From NCBI RefSeq assembly GCF_016909495.1, contig NZ_JAFBFW010000004.1, forward strand, positions 496,001 through 560,000: a DNA stretch of 64,000 nucleotides, read 5' to 3'. The first letter of the stretch is position 1; every line of letters begins with the position of its first letter. The notes beneath the pieces are model-generated. The model saw nothing but the letters and a program-made list of their open reading frames with translations. It was not told the DNA's origin and made no database searches. This DNA comes from Pantoea coffeiphila (GTDB taxonomy: Bacteria > Pseudomonadota > Gammaproteobacteria > Enterobacterales > Enterobacteriaceae). The position numbers and the translations under genes are program-made. This document shows positions 1 to 7,319 of the stretch, one piece after another.

Positions 1-1
1 G

Positions 2-805
2 ACGGTGGGCTACTTCTCCGGGATCGATAACTTTTTTGGCATGAGCATCGATCCGCGAGGGAATATTATTGGCGTGCTGATTGCCTCAATTCTCGGCGCG
101 TGGATCGAACGGCAGCTCCGCCGCGTTATCCCCGACAATCTCGACATGATCCTCACCTCCCTGCTGACGCTGGTTATTACCGGCGCAATCACCTTTACCT
201 TAATCATGCCGATTGGCGGCGAACTGTTTAAAGGCATGTCCTGGCTGTTCCTGCACCTGAACGGCAACCCGTTTGGCTGCGCGGTTCTTGCCGGACTGTT
301 CCTGATTGCGGTCGTTTTCGGCGTGCATCAGGGCTTTATCCCGGTTTATTTTGCGCTGATGGATGCCCAGGGCTTTAACTCCCTGTTCCCGATACTGGCG
401 ATGGCCGGGGGCGGACAGGTCGGTGCCGCGCTGGCGCTTTACTTCCGTTCGGCCAGGCACTCAGCCACGCGTAATCAGGTGAAAGGCGCGATTATTCCCG
501 GCCTGCTGGGCATAGGCGAACCGCTGATTTATGCCGTGACGCTGCCTCGGGTAAAACCGTTTGTCACCGCCTGCCTGGGCGGTGCCTGCGGCGGCTTCTT
601 TATCGGCCTGGTGGCATGGCTTGGGCTACCGATTGGCATGAACACCGTGTTCGGCCCGTCCGGGCTGGTGACGCTACCGCTGATGACCTCTAACGAGGGG
701 ATCTATACCGGCATGGCGGTTTACGCGGCGGGGCTTCTTGTCGCCTACGTGAGCGGTTTTATCATCACGTGGTGCTTTGGCTGGAAGGATGTGGATTTGA
801 GCTGA
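2..805 (+). CDS. murP: MurP, PTS N-acetylmuramic acid transporter EIIBC (C-terminal part, cut by window start)
   Basis: This is the C-terminal part of the inner-membrane EIIC permease that imports and phosphorylates N-acetylmuramic acid to MurNAc-6-phosphate. The reading frame is open to the window edge, so the EIIB domain and the first membrane helices lie upstream. The 267 visible codons align closely, from memory, with E. coli MurP, including the [13 protein letters not shown] stretch, the [13 protein letters not shown] loop and the conserved EIIC signature [14 protein letters not shown]. Several hydrophobic helices are visible. The GTG at position 5 is only an internal Val codon. In E. 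coli murP follows murQ directly. Here murQ lies about 54 kb away (54472-55368) and murP is followed by a toxin-antitoxin pair. The sugar-specific family is secure, and the MurNAc specificity is likely. Confidence 0.9.
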   Translation, partial: TVGYFSGIDNFFGMSIDPRGNIIGVLIASILGAWIERQLRRVIPDNLDMILTSLLTLVITGAITFTLIMPIGGELFKGMSWLFLHLNGNPFGCAVLAGLFLIAVVFGVHQGFIPVYFALMDAQGFNSLFPILAMAGGGQVGAALALYFRSARHSATRNQVKGAIIPGLLGIGEPLIYAVTLPRVKPFVTACLGGACGGFFIGLVAWLGLPIGMNTVFGPSGLVTLPLMTSNEGIYTGMAVYAAGLLVAYVSGFIITWCFGWKDVDLS

Positions 806-952
806 AGATTGGGTTATGGGTCTTCTTTGAGACTGTACATAAATTCGTGTACTTACCAACGTTCTGTTTCGTCGAAATTGAACCCTCAACATTTCACCAC
901 CGGTTCAGGAATGGCCTGCCAGTCAAAGTCATAGAAGGAACGTTGAACGTAT

Positions 953-968
953 GTAACTTATAAATTAC
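953..968. promoter_or_regulatory. Imperfect palindrome, possible HigA-type operator of the toxin-antitoxin pair
   Basis: The 16-bp sequence GTAACTTATAAATTAC is an inverted repeat with 7 of 8 arm positions matching. It contains a TATAAA-like -10 element and ends about 30 bp before the toxin start. Autoregulation by binding of antitoxin to a promoter palindrome is usual for HigBA modules. The link is inferred from position only. Confidence 0.35.
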
Positions 969-996
969 AATTAAACTCAGGGACGAAGGGGAAAAG

Positions 997-1341
997 ATGT
1001 ATCAATCGAAGTACTATCAAGATGAAAACGGAAAGCAACCATTTAATGATTGGAGAGAAAAGCTCAAGAAAAAGGATCTTCGTGCGGTATCCAAAATCGA
1101 CAACTGTATCGATCGTGCAGAAGCAGGTAACTTTGGCGATCATAAGTTCGAGCGGGATGGTGTATGGGAAATGCGCATTAATTACGGTTCTGGCTACCGT
1201 GTGTATTACTCGATTGAGGGGAACAAAATCATCATACTGCTTATAGGTGGCACTAAAAAATCTCAGGATACGGATTTAGATCATGCAATTAGATACCTGC
1301 AAGACTATAAAAAGAGGTCAAAAAATGACAGCCAATACTAA
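997..1341 (+). CDS. RelE/HigB-superfamily toxin, HI1419-type addiction module killer
   Basis: A 114-aa basic protein of the RelE/ParE fold, matching the 'upstream HI1419' killer family of type II toxin-antitoxin systems, which are normally ribosome-dependent mRNA interferases. The typical core is visible: residues about 35-90 carry KFERDGVWEMRINYGSGYRVYY followed by IIILLIGGTKKSQ, the beta-sheet and the Gly-Gly-Thr-Lys motif. An AAGGGG ribosome site precedes the ATG. The 3' end overlaps the antitoxin gene by 17 nt, the toxin-first order typical of HigBA. Composition is more A+T-rich than the neighbours, which suggests acquisition. Family assignment is strong, but activity is not shown by sequence. 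Confidence 0.88.
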   Translation: MYQSKYYQDENGKQPFNDWREKLKKKDLRAVSKIDNCIDRAEAGNFGDHKFERDGVWEMRINYGSGYRVYYSIEGNKIIILLIGGTKKSQDTDLDHAIRYLQDYKKRSKNDSQY

Positions 1342-1681
1342 AGCAGACGCAGTATCAACTCAGGATACTCAGAACTTCCCACCCACAGTAGACCGCGATG
1401 CTCTGTTTATTGAGGAGCTTCGCGCCGATCCTTCTTATGCTGAAATTTACCTACAAACCGCATTAGAAGACATTTATGAGGAAGGTGGCGTATCTGCATT
1501 TCTTACCGCGCTTCGCCGGGTGGTTGAAGCTCGTGGAGGCGTTGGCGAAATATCACGACGTTCAGGTCTTGCACGCCAGAATATCTACCGGGCTCTATCT
1601 AATGAAGGTAATCCAACTATCAAAACGCTGACGGAAATCACCCGTGCTGCGGGAATCCGCTTAACACCGAATCGCCCTTGA
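1325..1681 (+). CDS. HigA-like antitoxin, HI1420-type, XRE helix-turn-helix
   Basis: A 118-aa antitoxin partner to the preceding toxin. The C-terminal half (about residues 65-118) is a Cro/CI-type helix-turn-helix, with GGVGEISRRSGLARQNIYRAL followed by NPTIKTLTEITRAAGIRL. The N-terminal half is acidic and probably wraps the toxin. This matches the 'downstream HI1420' antidote family. The start chosen is the ATG at 1325, preceded by AAGAGG. An in-frame ATG at 1283 would lie deep inside the toxin gene and is not needed. The gene overlaps the toxin by 17 nt and is followed by a terminator. It probably represses its own operon. Confidence 0.88.
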   Translation: MTANTKADAVSTQDTQNFPPTVDRDALFIEELRADPSYAEIYLQTALEDIYEEGGVSAFLTALRRVVEARGGVGEISRRSGLARQNIYRALSNEGNPTIKTLTEITRAAGIRLTPNRP

Positions 1682-1685
1682 AAAG

Positions 1686-1715
1686 AAAAAGCCCCTGTAA
1701 GAACAGAGGCTTTTT
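1686..1715. terminator. Bidirectional rho-independent terminator between antitoxin gene and guaA
   Basis: An inverted repeat AAAAAGCC..CTGT / ACAG..GGCTTTTT has A and T tracts on its two sides. It lies 4 nt after the antitoxin stop and about 40 nt beyond the guaA stop, so it can end both convergent transcripts. Confidence 0.8.
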
Positions 1716-1757
1716 GCGGTATTAAACAGAAGTGATTAGCCAGGAACTGGCGTTAAA

Positions 1758-3338
1758 TCATTCCCACTCAATCGTGGCCGGTGGCTTACCGGAGATATCG
1801 TAAACCACGCGGGAGATGCCGTTCACTTCGTTGATGATGCGGTTGGAAACGCGGCCGAGGAAGTCATACGGCAGGTGCGCCCAGTGTGCAGTCATAAAGT
1901 CGATGGTTTCTACCGCACGCAGGGAAACAACCCAGTCGTATTTACGGCCATCGCCCATCACGCCCACGGAACGAACCGGCAGGAAGACGGTAAACGCCTG
2001 GCTGACTTTGTTGTACAGGTCGGCTTTGTGCAGTTCTTCAATGAAGATGGCATCCGCACGGCGCAGCAGGTCGCAGTACTCTTTCTTCACTTCGCCCAGC
2101 ACGCGCACACCCAGACCCGGACCAGGGAACGGATGACGGAACAGCATCGCGTGCGGCAGGCCCAGCTCCAGGCCGATTTTACGCACTTCGTCTTTGAACA
2201 GCTCACGCAGCGGTTCAACCAGGCCCATCTTCATCTCTTTCGGCAGGCCGCCCACGTTGTGGTGAGATTTGATGACGTGCGCTTTGCCGGTGGCAGATGC
2301 CGCAGACTCAATCACGTCCGGATAGATGGTGCCCTGTGCCAGCCACTTCACGTCTTCCAGCTTCAGCGCTTCTTCGTCGAAGACTTCAACAAACACGCGG
2401 CCGATGATTTTACGTTTAGCTTCCGGATCGTTTTCACCCGCCAGCGCATCCAGGAAGCGCTTTTCGCCTTCAACGTGGATGATGTTCAGACCAAAGTGGT
2501 CGCCGAACATTTCCATCACCTGCTGGGCTTCGTTCAGGCGCAGCAGGCCGTTATCCACGAATACGCAGGTCAGGCGATCGCCGATGGCGCGGTGCAGCAG
2601 CATCGCGGTAACGGAAGAGTCAACGCCACCGGACAGGCCCAGAATCACTTTATCTTCGCCAACCTGCTCGCGCAGGCGCTCAACGGCATCTTCGATAATC
2701 TTCGCCGGGGTCCACAGTGCTTCGCACTCGCAGATGTCGCGCACGAAGCGCTCCAGCAGGCGCTGGCCCTGACGGGTATGGGTCACTTCCGGGTGGAACT
2801 GTACGCCGTAGAAGCGCTTCTCTTCGTTGGCCATAATGGCAAACTGACAGGTATCGGTGCTGGCAACGGTCACGAAGTCGGATGGGATCGCGGTGACTTT
2901 GTCGCCGTGGCTCATCCAGACGTCCAGCAGCGGCTTACCGGCGGCGCTCAGGGCGTCTTCGATATCGCGGGTCAGCACGCTCTGGGTTTTCACTTCTACC
3001 TGCGCATAGCCAAACTCACGCTCGTTAGAACCTTCAACCGCGCCGCCCAGCTGCATTGCCATGGTCTGCATGCCGTAGCATACGCCCAGCACCGGCACAC
3101 CGGCGTTAAACACGTACTCAGGCGCACGCGGGCTGCCGTGTTCGGTGGTGCTTTCCGGACCGCCGGAGAGGATGATGCCGCTCGGTTTGAAACCGCGGAT
3201 CTGCTCTTCGGTTACGTCCCACGCCCACAGTTCGCAGTACACGCCCAGCTCACGCACGCGGCGCGCAACCAGCTGAGTATACTGTGAACCGAAATCGAGG
3301 ATCAGAATGCGGTGTTTATGAATGTTTTCCGTCGTCAT
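1758..3338 (-). CDS. guaA: GMP synthase (glutamine-hydrolysing)
   Basis: Converts XMP, ATP and glutamine to GMP, the last step of GMP synthesis in the cytosol. The 526-aa length matches the E. coli enzyme. The N-terminal class I glutamine amidotransferase domain has the nucleophile Cys87 in GVCYGMQ and the HPEVTHT histidine motif near residue 182. The ATP pyrophosphatase domain carries the P-loop LSGGVDSS near residue 236. The C-terminal dimerisation domain ends in KPPATIEWE. The gene lies 80 bp downstream of guaB in the same direction, as in the guaBA operon, with a small GC hairpin (3385-3401) between them. Confidence 0.98.
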   Translation of the reverse strand: MTTENIHKHRILILDFGSQYTQLVARRVRELGVYCELWAWDVTEEQIRGFKPSGIILSGGPESTTEHGSPRAPEYVFNAGVPVLGVCYGMQTMAMQLGGAVEGSNEREFGYAQVEVKTQSVLTRDIEDALSAAGKPLLDVWMSHGDKVTAIPSDFVTVASTDTCQFAIMANEEKRFYGVQFHPEVTHTRQGQRLLERFVRDICECEALWTPAKIIEDAVERLREQVGEDKVILGLSGGVDSSVTAMLLHRAIGDRLTCVFVDNGLLRLNEAQQVMEMFGDHFGLNIIHVEGEKRFLDALAGENDPEAKRKIIGRVFVEVFDEEALKLEDVKWLAQGTIYPDVIESAASATGKAHVIKSHHNVGGLPKEMKMGLVEPLRELFKDEVRKIGLELGLPHAMLFRHPFPGPGLGVRVLGEVKKEYCDLLRRADAIFIEELHKADLYNKVSQAFTVFLPVRSVGVMGDGRKYDWVVSLRAVETIDFMTAHWAHLPYDFLGRVSNRIINEVNGISRVVYDISGKPPATIEWE

Positions 3339-3418
3339 TGGCTATTCCAGGGCGATGTAATTCAAATACGGGAAGTAGTAAAACGCCCGGCTAAGCCGGG
3401 CGCACAGTACAGGGTTTA

Positions 3419-4885
3419 TCAGGAACCCATGCGGTAGTTCGGGGACTCTTTGGTAATGGTCACGTCGTGAACGTGGCTTTCCTGAATCCCGGCACCGCTG
3501 ATGCGAACAAATTCCGCTTTGGTACGCAGGTCGTCGATAGTACCACAGCCGGTCAGGCCCATACAGGAGCGCAGGCCGCCCATTTGCTGATGCACAATCG
3601 CTTTCAGGAAACCTTTGTAGGCCACGCGGCCTTCGATTCCTTCCGGCACCAGTTTGTCAGCGGCGTTGTCGGTCTGGAAGTAACGGTCAGAAGATCCTTT
3701 GGACATCGCGCCCAGGGAACCCATACCGCGATAGGACTTGAATGAACGGCCCTGGTAAAGTTCGATTTCGCCCGGTGCTTCATCGGTACCCGCCAGCATG
3801 GAACCCACCATTACCGCTGAGGCACCGGCAGCGATAGCTTTCGCAATATCACCAGAGAAGCGGATGCCGCCATCGGCGATAACCGGAATACCGGTACCTT
3901 CCAGCGCAGCGACCGCGTCGGATACGGCAGTGATCTGCGGTACACCTACGCCGGTCACGATACGGGTCGTACAGATAGAACCAGGACCGATACCGACTTT
4001 CACCGCGCTCACGCCCGCTTCAACCAGCGCCAGCGCACCGGCTCCGGTCGCCACGTTGCCGCCAACGATCTGCAGGTCAGGGTATTTAGCACGGGTGTCG
4101 CGAATACGCTGCAGAACGCCTTCGGAGTGGCCGTGTGAGGAGTCAATCAGCAGCACGTCAACACCGGCCGCTACCAGCGCATCAACGCGCTCTTCGTTAC
4201 CGGCACCGGCACCAACGGCGGCACCCACACGCAGGCGACCGTGTTCGTCTTTACAGGCGTTAGGTTTACGCTCTGCTTTCTGGAAGTCTTTTACGGTGAT
4301 CATGCCCAGCAGGTGGAAGCTGTCATCCACGACCAGCGCTTTCTCAACGCGTTTTTCGTGCATTTTCTGCAGAACGATGTCGCGGGCTTCGCCCTCTTTC
4401 ACCGTTACCAGACGCTCTTTCGGCGTCATTACAGCAGAAACCGGCAGGGTCAGATCGGTGACAAAACGAACGTCACGACCGGTGATGATACCCACCAGTT
4501 CATTTTCGCCGTTAACAACCGGGTAGCCGGCAAAACCGTTGCGCTCGGTCAGGGCTTTCACTTCGCTCAGGGCGGTAGTTGGCAGCACGGTCTGCGGTTC
4601 GGTTACTACACCGCTTTCGTGTTTTTTCACCTTGCGAACTTCATCCGCCTGGCGCTCAATGGACATATTTTTGTGGATAAAGCCCAGGCCACCTTCCTGC
4701 GCCAGTGCAATGGCCAGACCGGCTTCGGTCACGGTATCCATGGCAGCGGACAGCATTGGAATATTCAAACGAATAGTTTTGGTAAGCTGGGTGCTGAGGT
4801 CGGCAGTGTTCGGTAATACAGTAGAGTGAGCAGGAACGAGCAGAACGTCGTCGAATGTCAGGGCTTCTTTAGCGATTCTTAGCAT
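3419..4885 (-). CDS. guaB: Inosine-5'-monophosphate dehydrogenase
   Basis: NAD-dependent oxidation of IMP to XMP, the committed step to guanine nucleotides. The 488-aa protein has the (beta/alpha)8 barrel interrupted near residues 93-205 by two CBS domains. The catalytic loop [10 protein letters not shown], with Cys near residue 305, and the flap region with [10 protein letters not shown] are present. The start ATG is preceded by GAGGTTGAG. It is the first gene of guaBA and divergent from xseA. The promoter region at 4886-5056 carries a TATAAT, a PurR-type box and a CRP-like site. Confidence 0.98.
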   Translation of the reverse strand: MLRIAKEALTFDDVLLVPAHSTVLPNTADLSTQLTKTIRLNIPMLSAAMDTVTEAGLAIALAQEGGLGFIHKNMSIERQADEVRKVKKHESGVVTEPQTVLPTTALSEVKALTERNGFAGYPVVNGENELVGIITGRDVRFVTDLTLPVSAVMTPKERLVTVKEGEARDIVLQKMHEKRVEKALVVDDSFHLLGMITVKDFQKAERKPNACKDEHGRLRVGAAVGAGAGNEERVDALVAAGVDVLLIDSSHGHSEGVLQRIRDTRAKYPDLQIVGGNVATGAGALALVEAGVSAVKVGIGPGSICTTRIVTGVGVPQITAVSDAVAALEGTGIPVIADGGIRFSGDIAKAIAAGASAVMVGSMLAGTDEAPGEIELYQGRSFKSYRGMGSLGAMSKGSSDRYFQTDNAADKLVPEGIEGRVAYKGFLKAIVHQQMGGLRSCMGLTGCGTIDDLRTKAEFVRISGAGIQESHVHDVTITKESPNYRMGS

Positions 4886-4937
4886 GGCAATATCTCAACC
4901 TCAGGGTGAATGAGAACTTGTAAAATATTGCCGCGGC

Positions 4938-4963
4938 ATTATACAGGCCGTAATCGATTGCCT
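4938..4963 (-). promoter_or_regulatory. guaB promoter: -10 element with PurR-type box
   Basis: Reading on the minus strand, a perfect TATAAT occupies 4943-4938. Immediately upstream, at 4948-4963, is AGGCAATCGATTACGG, which matches the palindromic PurR consensus (GCAA..CG.TT.C core) at all but one defined position. A repressor here would sit between -35 and -10. Purine repression of guaBA by PurR is established in E. coli. Confidence 0.75.
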
Positions 4964-5040
4964 CCAGTACTTTTTAATAAAAACTCTTGAAACCTTCGTT
5001 CAGCCATGTAGTATCGGTTGATTAACCTCCTGATTTAAAA

Positions 5041-5056
5041 TTTGATCTTCATCACA
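5041..5056. promoter_or_regulatory. CRP-like site upstream of guaB, overlapping the xseA start codon
   Basis: TTTGA-N6-TCACA matches the CRP consensus TGTGA-N6-TCACA at 9 of 10 positions. If guaB transcription starts about 7 bp after its TATAAT (near 4931), the site is centred about 117 bp upstream. That is the distance I recall for the E. coli guaB CRP site. It also overlaps the xseA ATG at 5056. Confidence 0.55.
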
Positions 5057-6438
5057 TGTCGCTACCGCCAACCGCTAATATTTTTACCGTCAGCCGTCTC
5101 AATACTACAGTGCGTAAGCTGCTGGAGATGGAGATGGGCCAGGTGTGGCTGAGCGCTGAGATCTCCAATTTTTCCCAGCCCTCTTCCGGCCACTGGTACT
5201 TCACGCTGAAGGACGACGGTGCCCAGGTGCGCTGCGCGATGTTCCGCAACAGCAACCGCCGCGTTGATTTCCGGCCGCAGAATGGTCAGCAGGTGCTGGT
5301 GCGCGCCACCATCACGCTGTATGAGCCACGCGGCGACTATCAGCTGATTGCAGAGAGCATGATGCCTGCCGGTGACGGGCTGTTGCAGCAGCAGTTTGAG
5401 CAGCTTAAACAGCGCCTGATGGCGGAAGGCCTGTTCGAACAGATTCACAAGCAGCCGCTGCCCGATCCGGCCCGCCAGGTTGGGGTGATTACCTCCGCCA
5501 GCGGTGCCGCTCTGCACGACGTGCTGCGCGTGCTGCATCGCCGCGATCCCTCCCTACCGGTGGTGATCTATCCGACTCAGGTTCAGGGTGCGGAAGCGCC
5601 TGCCGGTATTGTTCGTGCGATTGAGCTGGCGAATGCCCGTGGCGAGTGTGATGTGCTGATCGTCGGTCGCGGCGGCGGTTCGCTGGAAGATCTGTGGAGC
5701 TTTAACGACGAGCGCGTGGCGCGGGCGATTTTTGCCAGCCGTATTCCTATTGTCAGCGCCGTCGGCCATGAGACCGACGTCACCATCGCCGATTTTGTCG
5801 CTGACCTGCGCGCGCCAACACCGTCAGCGGCTGCCGAACTGGTCAGCCGTAATCAAATTGAGCTGATGCGCCAGCTTCAGTCACAGCAGCAGCGGCTGGA
5901 GATGGCAATGGATTACTATCTCGCGCAGCAGCAGCGCAGCTTTACCCGCCTGCATCACCGCCTTCAGCAGCAGCATCCGCAGCTCCAGCTGGCGCGGCAG
6001 CAGACTGCGCTGATTAAGCTACGCCGCCGTCTGGATGATGCCGTGCAGCTGCAGGTTCGTCAGGCCGTTCGCCAGCAGGAGCGTGCGGAGCAGCGCCTGG
6101 GTGCCATTCGCCCGGAGATGCGCGTGGAGCGTCTCCGGCAGCAGCTACAGCAGTGGCAGTATCGCCTACAGCAGTCGATGCAGCAGCAGCTTAACGGCAA
6201 TAAGCAGCGCTTCAGCAATCTGGCCGCTCAGCTTGAGGGCGTCAGCCCGCTGGCTACGCTGGCACGCGGATTTAGCGTCACCACCGCGGCGGATGGTCAG
6301 GTGGTGAAGAAAACGCAGCAGCTGCATCCTGGTGATACGTTGAAGACGCGGCTGGATGATGGTTGGGTGGAGAGCGAAGTGACTGCGGTTACGCCGATAG
6401 CACCGGTTAAGAAACCCCGTAGGCGTTCTGCTTCCTGA
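5056..6438 (+). CDS. xseA: Exodeoxyribonuclease VII large subunit
   Basis: Catalytic subunit of ExoVII, which with XseB degrades single-stranded DNA from either end. The 460-aa protein has an N-terminal OB fold (about residues 1-100, ending near YEPRGDYQL). A catalytic core follows, with [28 protein letters not shown] and [14 protein letters not shown]. Then comes a long Gln-rich coiled coil (about 270-390) and a C-terminal segment with LARGFS. Divergent from guaB, as in E. coli. It is followed not by yfgJ and der but by a repeat-rich gap and the convergent gcd. Confidence 0.97.
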   Translation: MSLPPTANIFTVSRLNTTVRKLLEMEMGQVWLSAEISNFSQPSSGHWYFTLKDDGAQVRCAMFRNSNRRVDFRPQNGQQVLVRATITLYEPRGDYQLIAESMMPAGDGLLQQQFEQLKQRLMAEGLFEQIHKQPLPDPARQVGVITSASGAALHDVLRVLHRRDPSLPVVIYPTQVQGAEAPAGIVRAIELANARGECDVLIVGRGGGSLEDLWSFNDERVARAIFASRIPIVSAVGHETDVTIADFVADLRAPTPSAAAELVSRNQIELMRQLQSQQQRLEMAMDYYLAQQQRSFTRLHHRLQQQHPQLQLARQQTALIKLRRRLDDAVQLQVRQAVRQQERAEQRLGAIRPEMRVERLRQQLQQWQYRLQQSMQQQLNGNKQRFSNLAAQLEGVSPLATLARGFSVTTAADGQVVKKTQQLHPGDTLKTRLDDGWVESEVTAVTPIAPVKKPRRRSAS

Positions 6439-6484
6439 GCCGTCAGGCATCGCTTGCACGATATGGCTGGATTTAGTCATGCCG

Positions 6485-6600
6485 CTTGCAGCCCGGAGCG
6501 GTTGCGCTGGCTGGCAGTGCCCCCGGTCGGGCGGTCCTCGCGCCGCTTCGCGGTTCCCTCACTCCGTTTATCAGCCTCCCGGACCAACACAGACGCGCAT
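6485..6600 (+). repeat. GC-rich repeat unit, direct copy 1
   Basis: About 116 bp, nearly identical to 6614-6730 at a 129-bp offset. Both contain GGTTGCGCTGGCTGGCAGT, then CCCCCGG, TCCTCGCGCCGC and CAGCCTCCCGGACC in the same order and spacing. One base is inserted in copy 2. Differences are scattered point changes, as expected of an old tandem duplication. Confidence 0.85.
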
Positions 6601-6613
6601 TTACGCTACGATG

Positions 6614-6730
6614 TTTACAGCCTGGGACGGTTGCGCTGGCTGGCAGTACCCCCGGCCGGGCGGGTCCTCGCGCCGCGTTGCGGTTCCTTCACTTCGCTCG
6701 TCAGCCTCCCGGACCGCCACAGACGGGCGT
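6614..6730 (+). repeat. GC-rich repeat unit, direct copy 2
   Basis: Second copy of the unit at 6485-6600, with about 85% matching positions by eye. It begins with TTTACAGCCTGGGACGG and ends with CCACAGACGGGCG. Confidence 0.85.
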
Positions 6731-6900
6731 CCCTGCCCGGCTGTGACTTTCGGCCGCGTCCATGCAGCCGAATCCTGGCTTCCTCTCTCCGCTCAGCGCT
6801 GTGGATTGCCCTCTCGTGGGCACAGTCAGCCTGCTCTCTGACTTTCGTGTTGCCTGAAAACCTAAAAACGAAAAGCGATGAAATCGTCTGGAGGAGGCAG

Positions 6901-7014
6901 CCTCTGATGCTGCGTAAGGGCATCCGCAGCGCTGAGGTGGAAGCTGATGGCCAGGAGATGCCAGCAGGACGCTGGCATCAGGCGGGGTCGGTATAGGGAT
7001 ATACCGTCTCCGCC
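6901..7014 (+). other. Three consecutive hairpins, possible structured RNA
   Basis: Three stem-loops lie back to back. The first, 6901-6937, has arms CCTC..GCTGCG / CGCAGC..GAGG. The second, 6957-6979, is a perfect 9-bp stem GATGCCAGC / GCTGGCATC with a 5-nt loop. The third, 6981-7014, has GGCGG and CGGTAT pairing with ATACCG and CCGCC. No protein reading explains them. Their regular spacing beside the inverted repeat copy suggests a folded RNA or a DNA-level recognition element. No known RNA family is recognised. Confidence 0.5.
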
Positions 7015-7075
7015 GGTCCGACAGGCCAGCAGCTGTAACCGAGGGCACCGCATTGCGGCGCGAGGACCGTCCTGG
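7004..7075 (-). repeat. GC-rich repeat unit, inverted partial copy 3
   Basis: On the minus strand this stretch reads GGTCCTCGCGCCGC, then GCGGTGCCCTC and TCGGACC, in the order found in the plus-strand copies at 6485 and 6614. It is therefore an inverted, diverged partial copy. It overlaps the last of the three hairpins. The block 6485-7075 is thus bounded by inverted copies of one unit. Confidence 0.7.
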
Positions 7076-7201
7076 AGCAGCAGCAGAGGCTGAATCCCAG
7101 TCCGTTGTTTCACAGCAACGTGTTACTCACGATATACCGGCTCTCAGCTTGTTACGCTATGTCGACCGCAGAGCAGGATTACTACCGGATATTCCATACA
7201 T

Positions 7202-7236
7202 AAAAAAACCGCCATCTCAAAGAGACGGCGGTTTCT
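7202..7236 (-). terminator. Rho-independent terminator of gcd
   Basis: On the minus strand, AAACCGCCGTCTC pairs with GATGGCGGTTT and is followed by a T run. It lies about 85 nt past the gcd stop codon. Confidence 0.85.
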
Positions 7237-7319
7237 TAGAGTCCCCTTCCGGCCAGCATGACGCTGTTACAGAAGGGAGCACTGCATTACAGAACGCTCA
7301 GTCCAGTAAGTCGCTCGAC

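Larger units (their letters stand above)
6439..7319. other. 881-bp gene-free gap holding repeats and hairpins
   Basis: No convincing gene occurs between the convergent xseA and gcd stops. The open frames here are GC-rich artefacts of the repeats: low complexity in Arg, Pro and Ser, no ribosome sites and no recognisable domain. The stretch holds two direct repeats (6485-6600 and 6614-6730), an inverted third copy (7004-7075), three consecutive hairpins (6901-7014) and the gcd terminator (7202-7236). Similar GC-rich repeat units occur, as far as I recall, near ash/Icd-like genes of P4-type satellite elements, so a decayed satellite remnant is one possibility. Confidence 0.6.

Noticed and set aside
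806..996. Possible insertion-sequence remnant between murP and the toxin gene
   Set aside because: No transposase fragment or inverted terminal repeat could be recognised. The only open frame (769-963) overlaps the murP end and has no known similarity.
1875..3287. 470-codon open frame opposite guaA
   Set aside because: It lies entirely antisense to the well-conserved guaA and has no recognisable domain. It is the usual artefact of GC-rich codon bias.
6454..6996. Long open frames of 86-180 codons in the repeat block
   Set aside because: They are Arg/Pro/Ser-rich, repeat the same peptide twice because of the DNA repeat, lack ribosome sites and show no domain. They are products of GC-rich repeats rather than genes.
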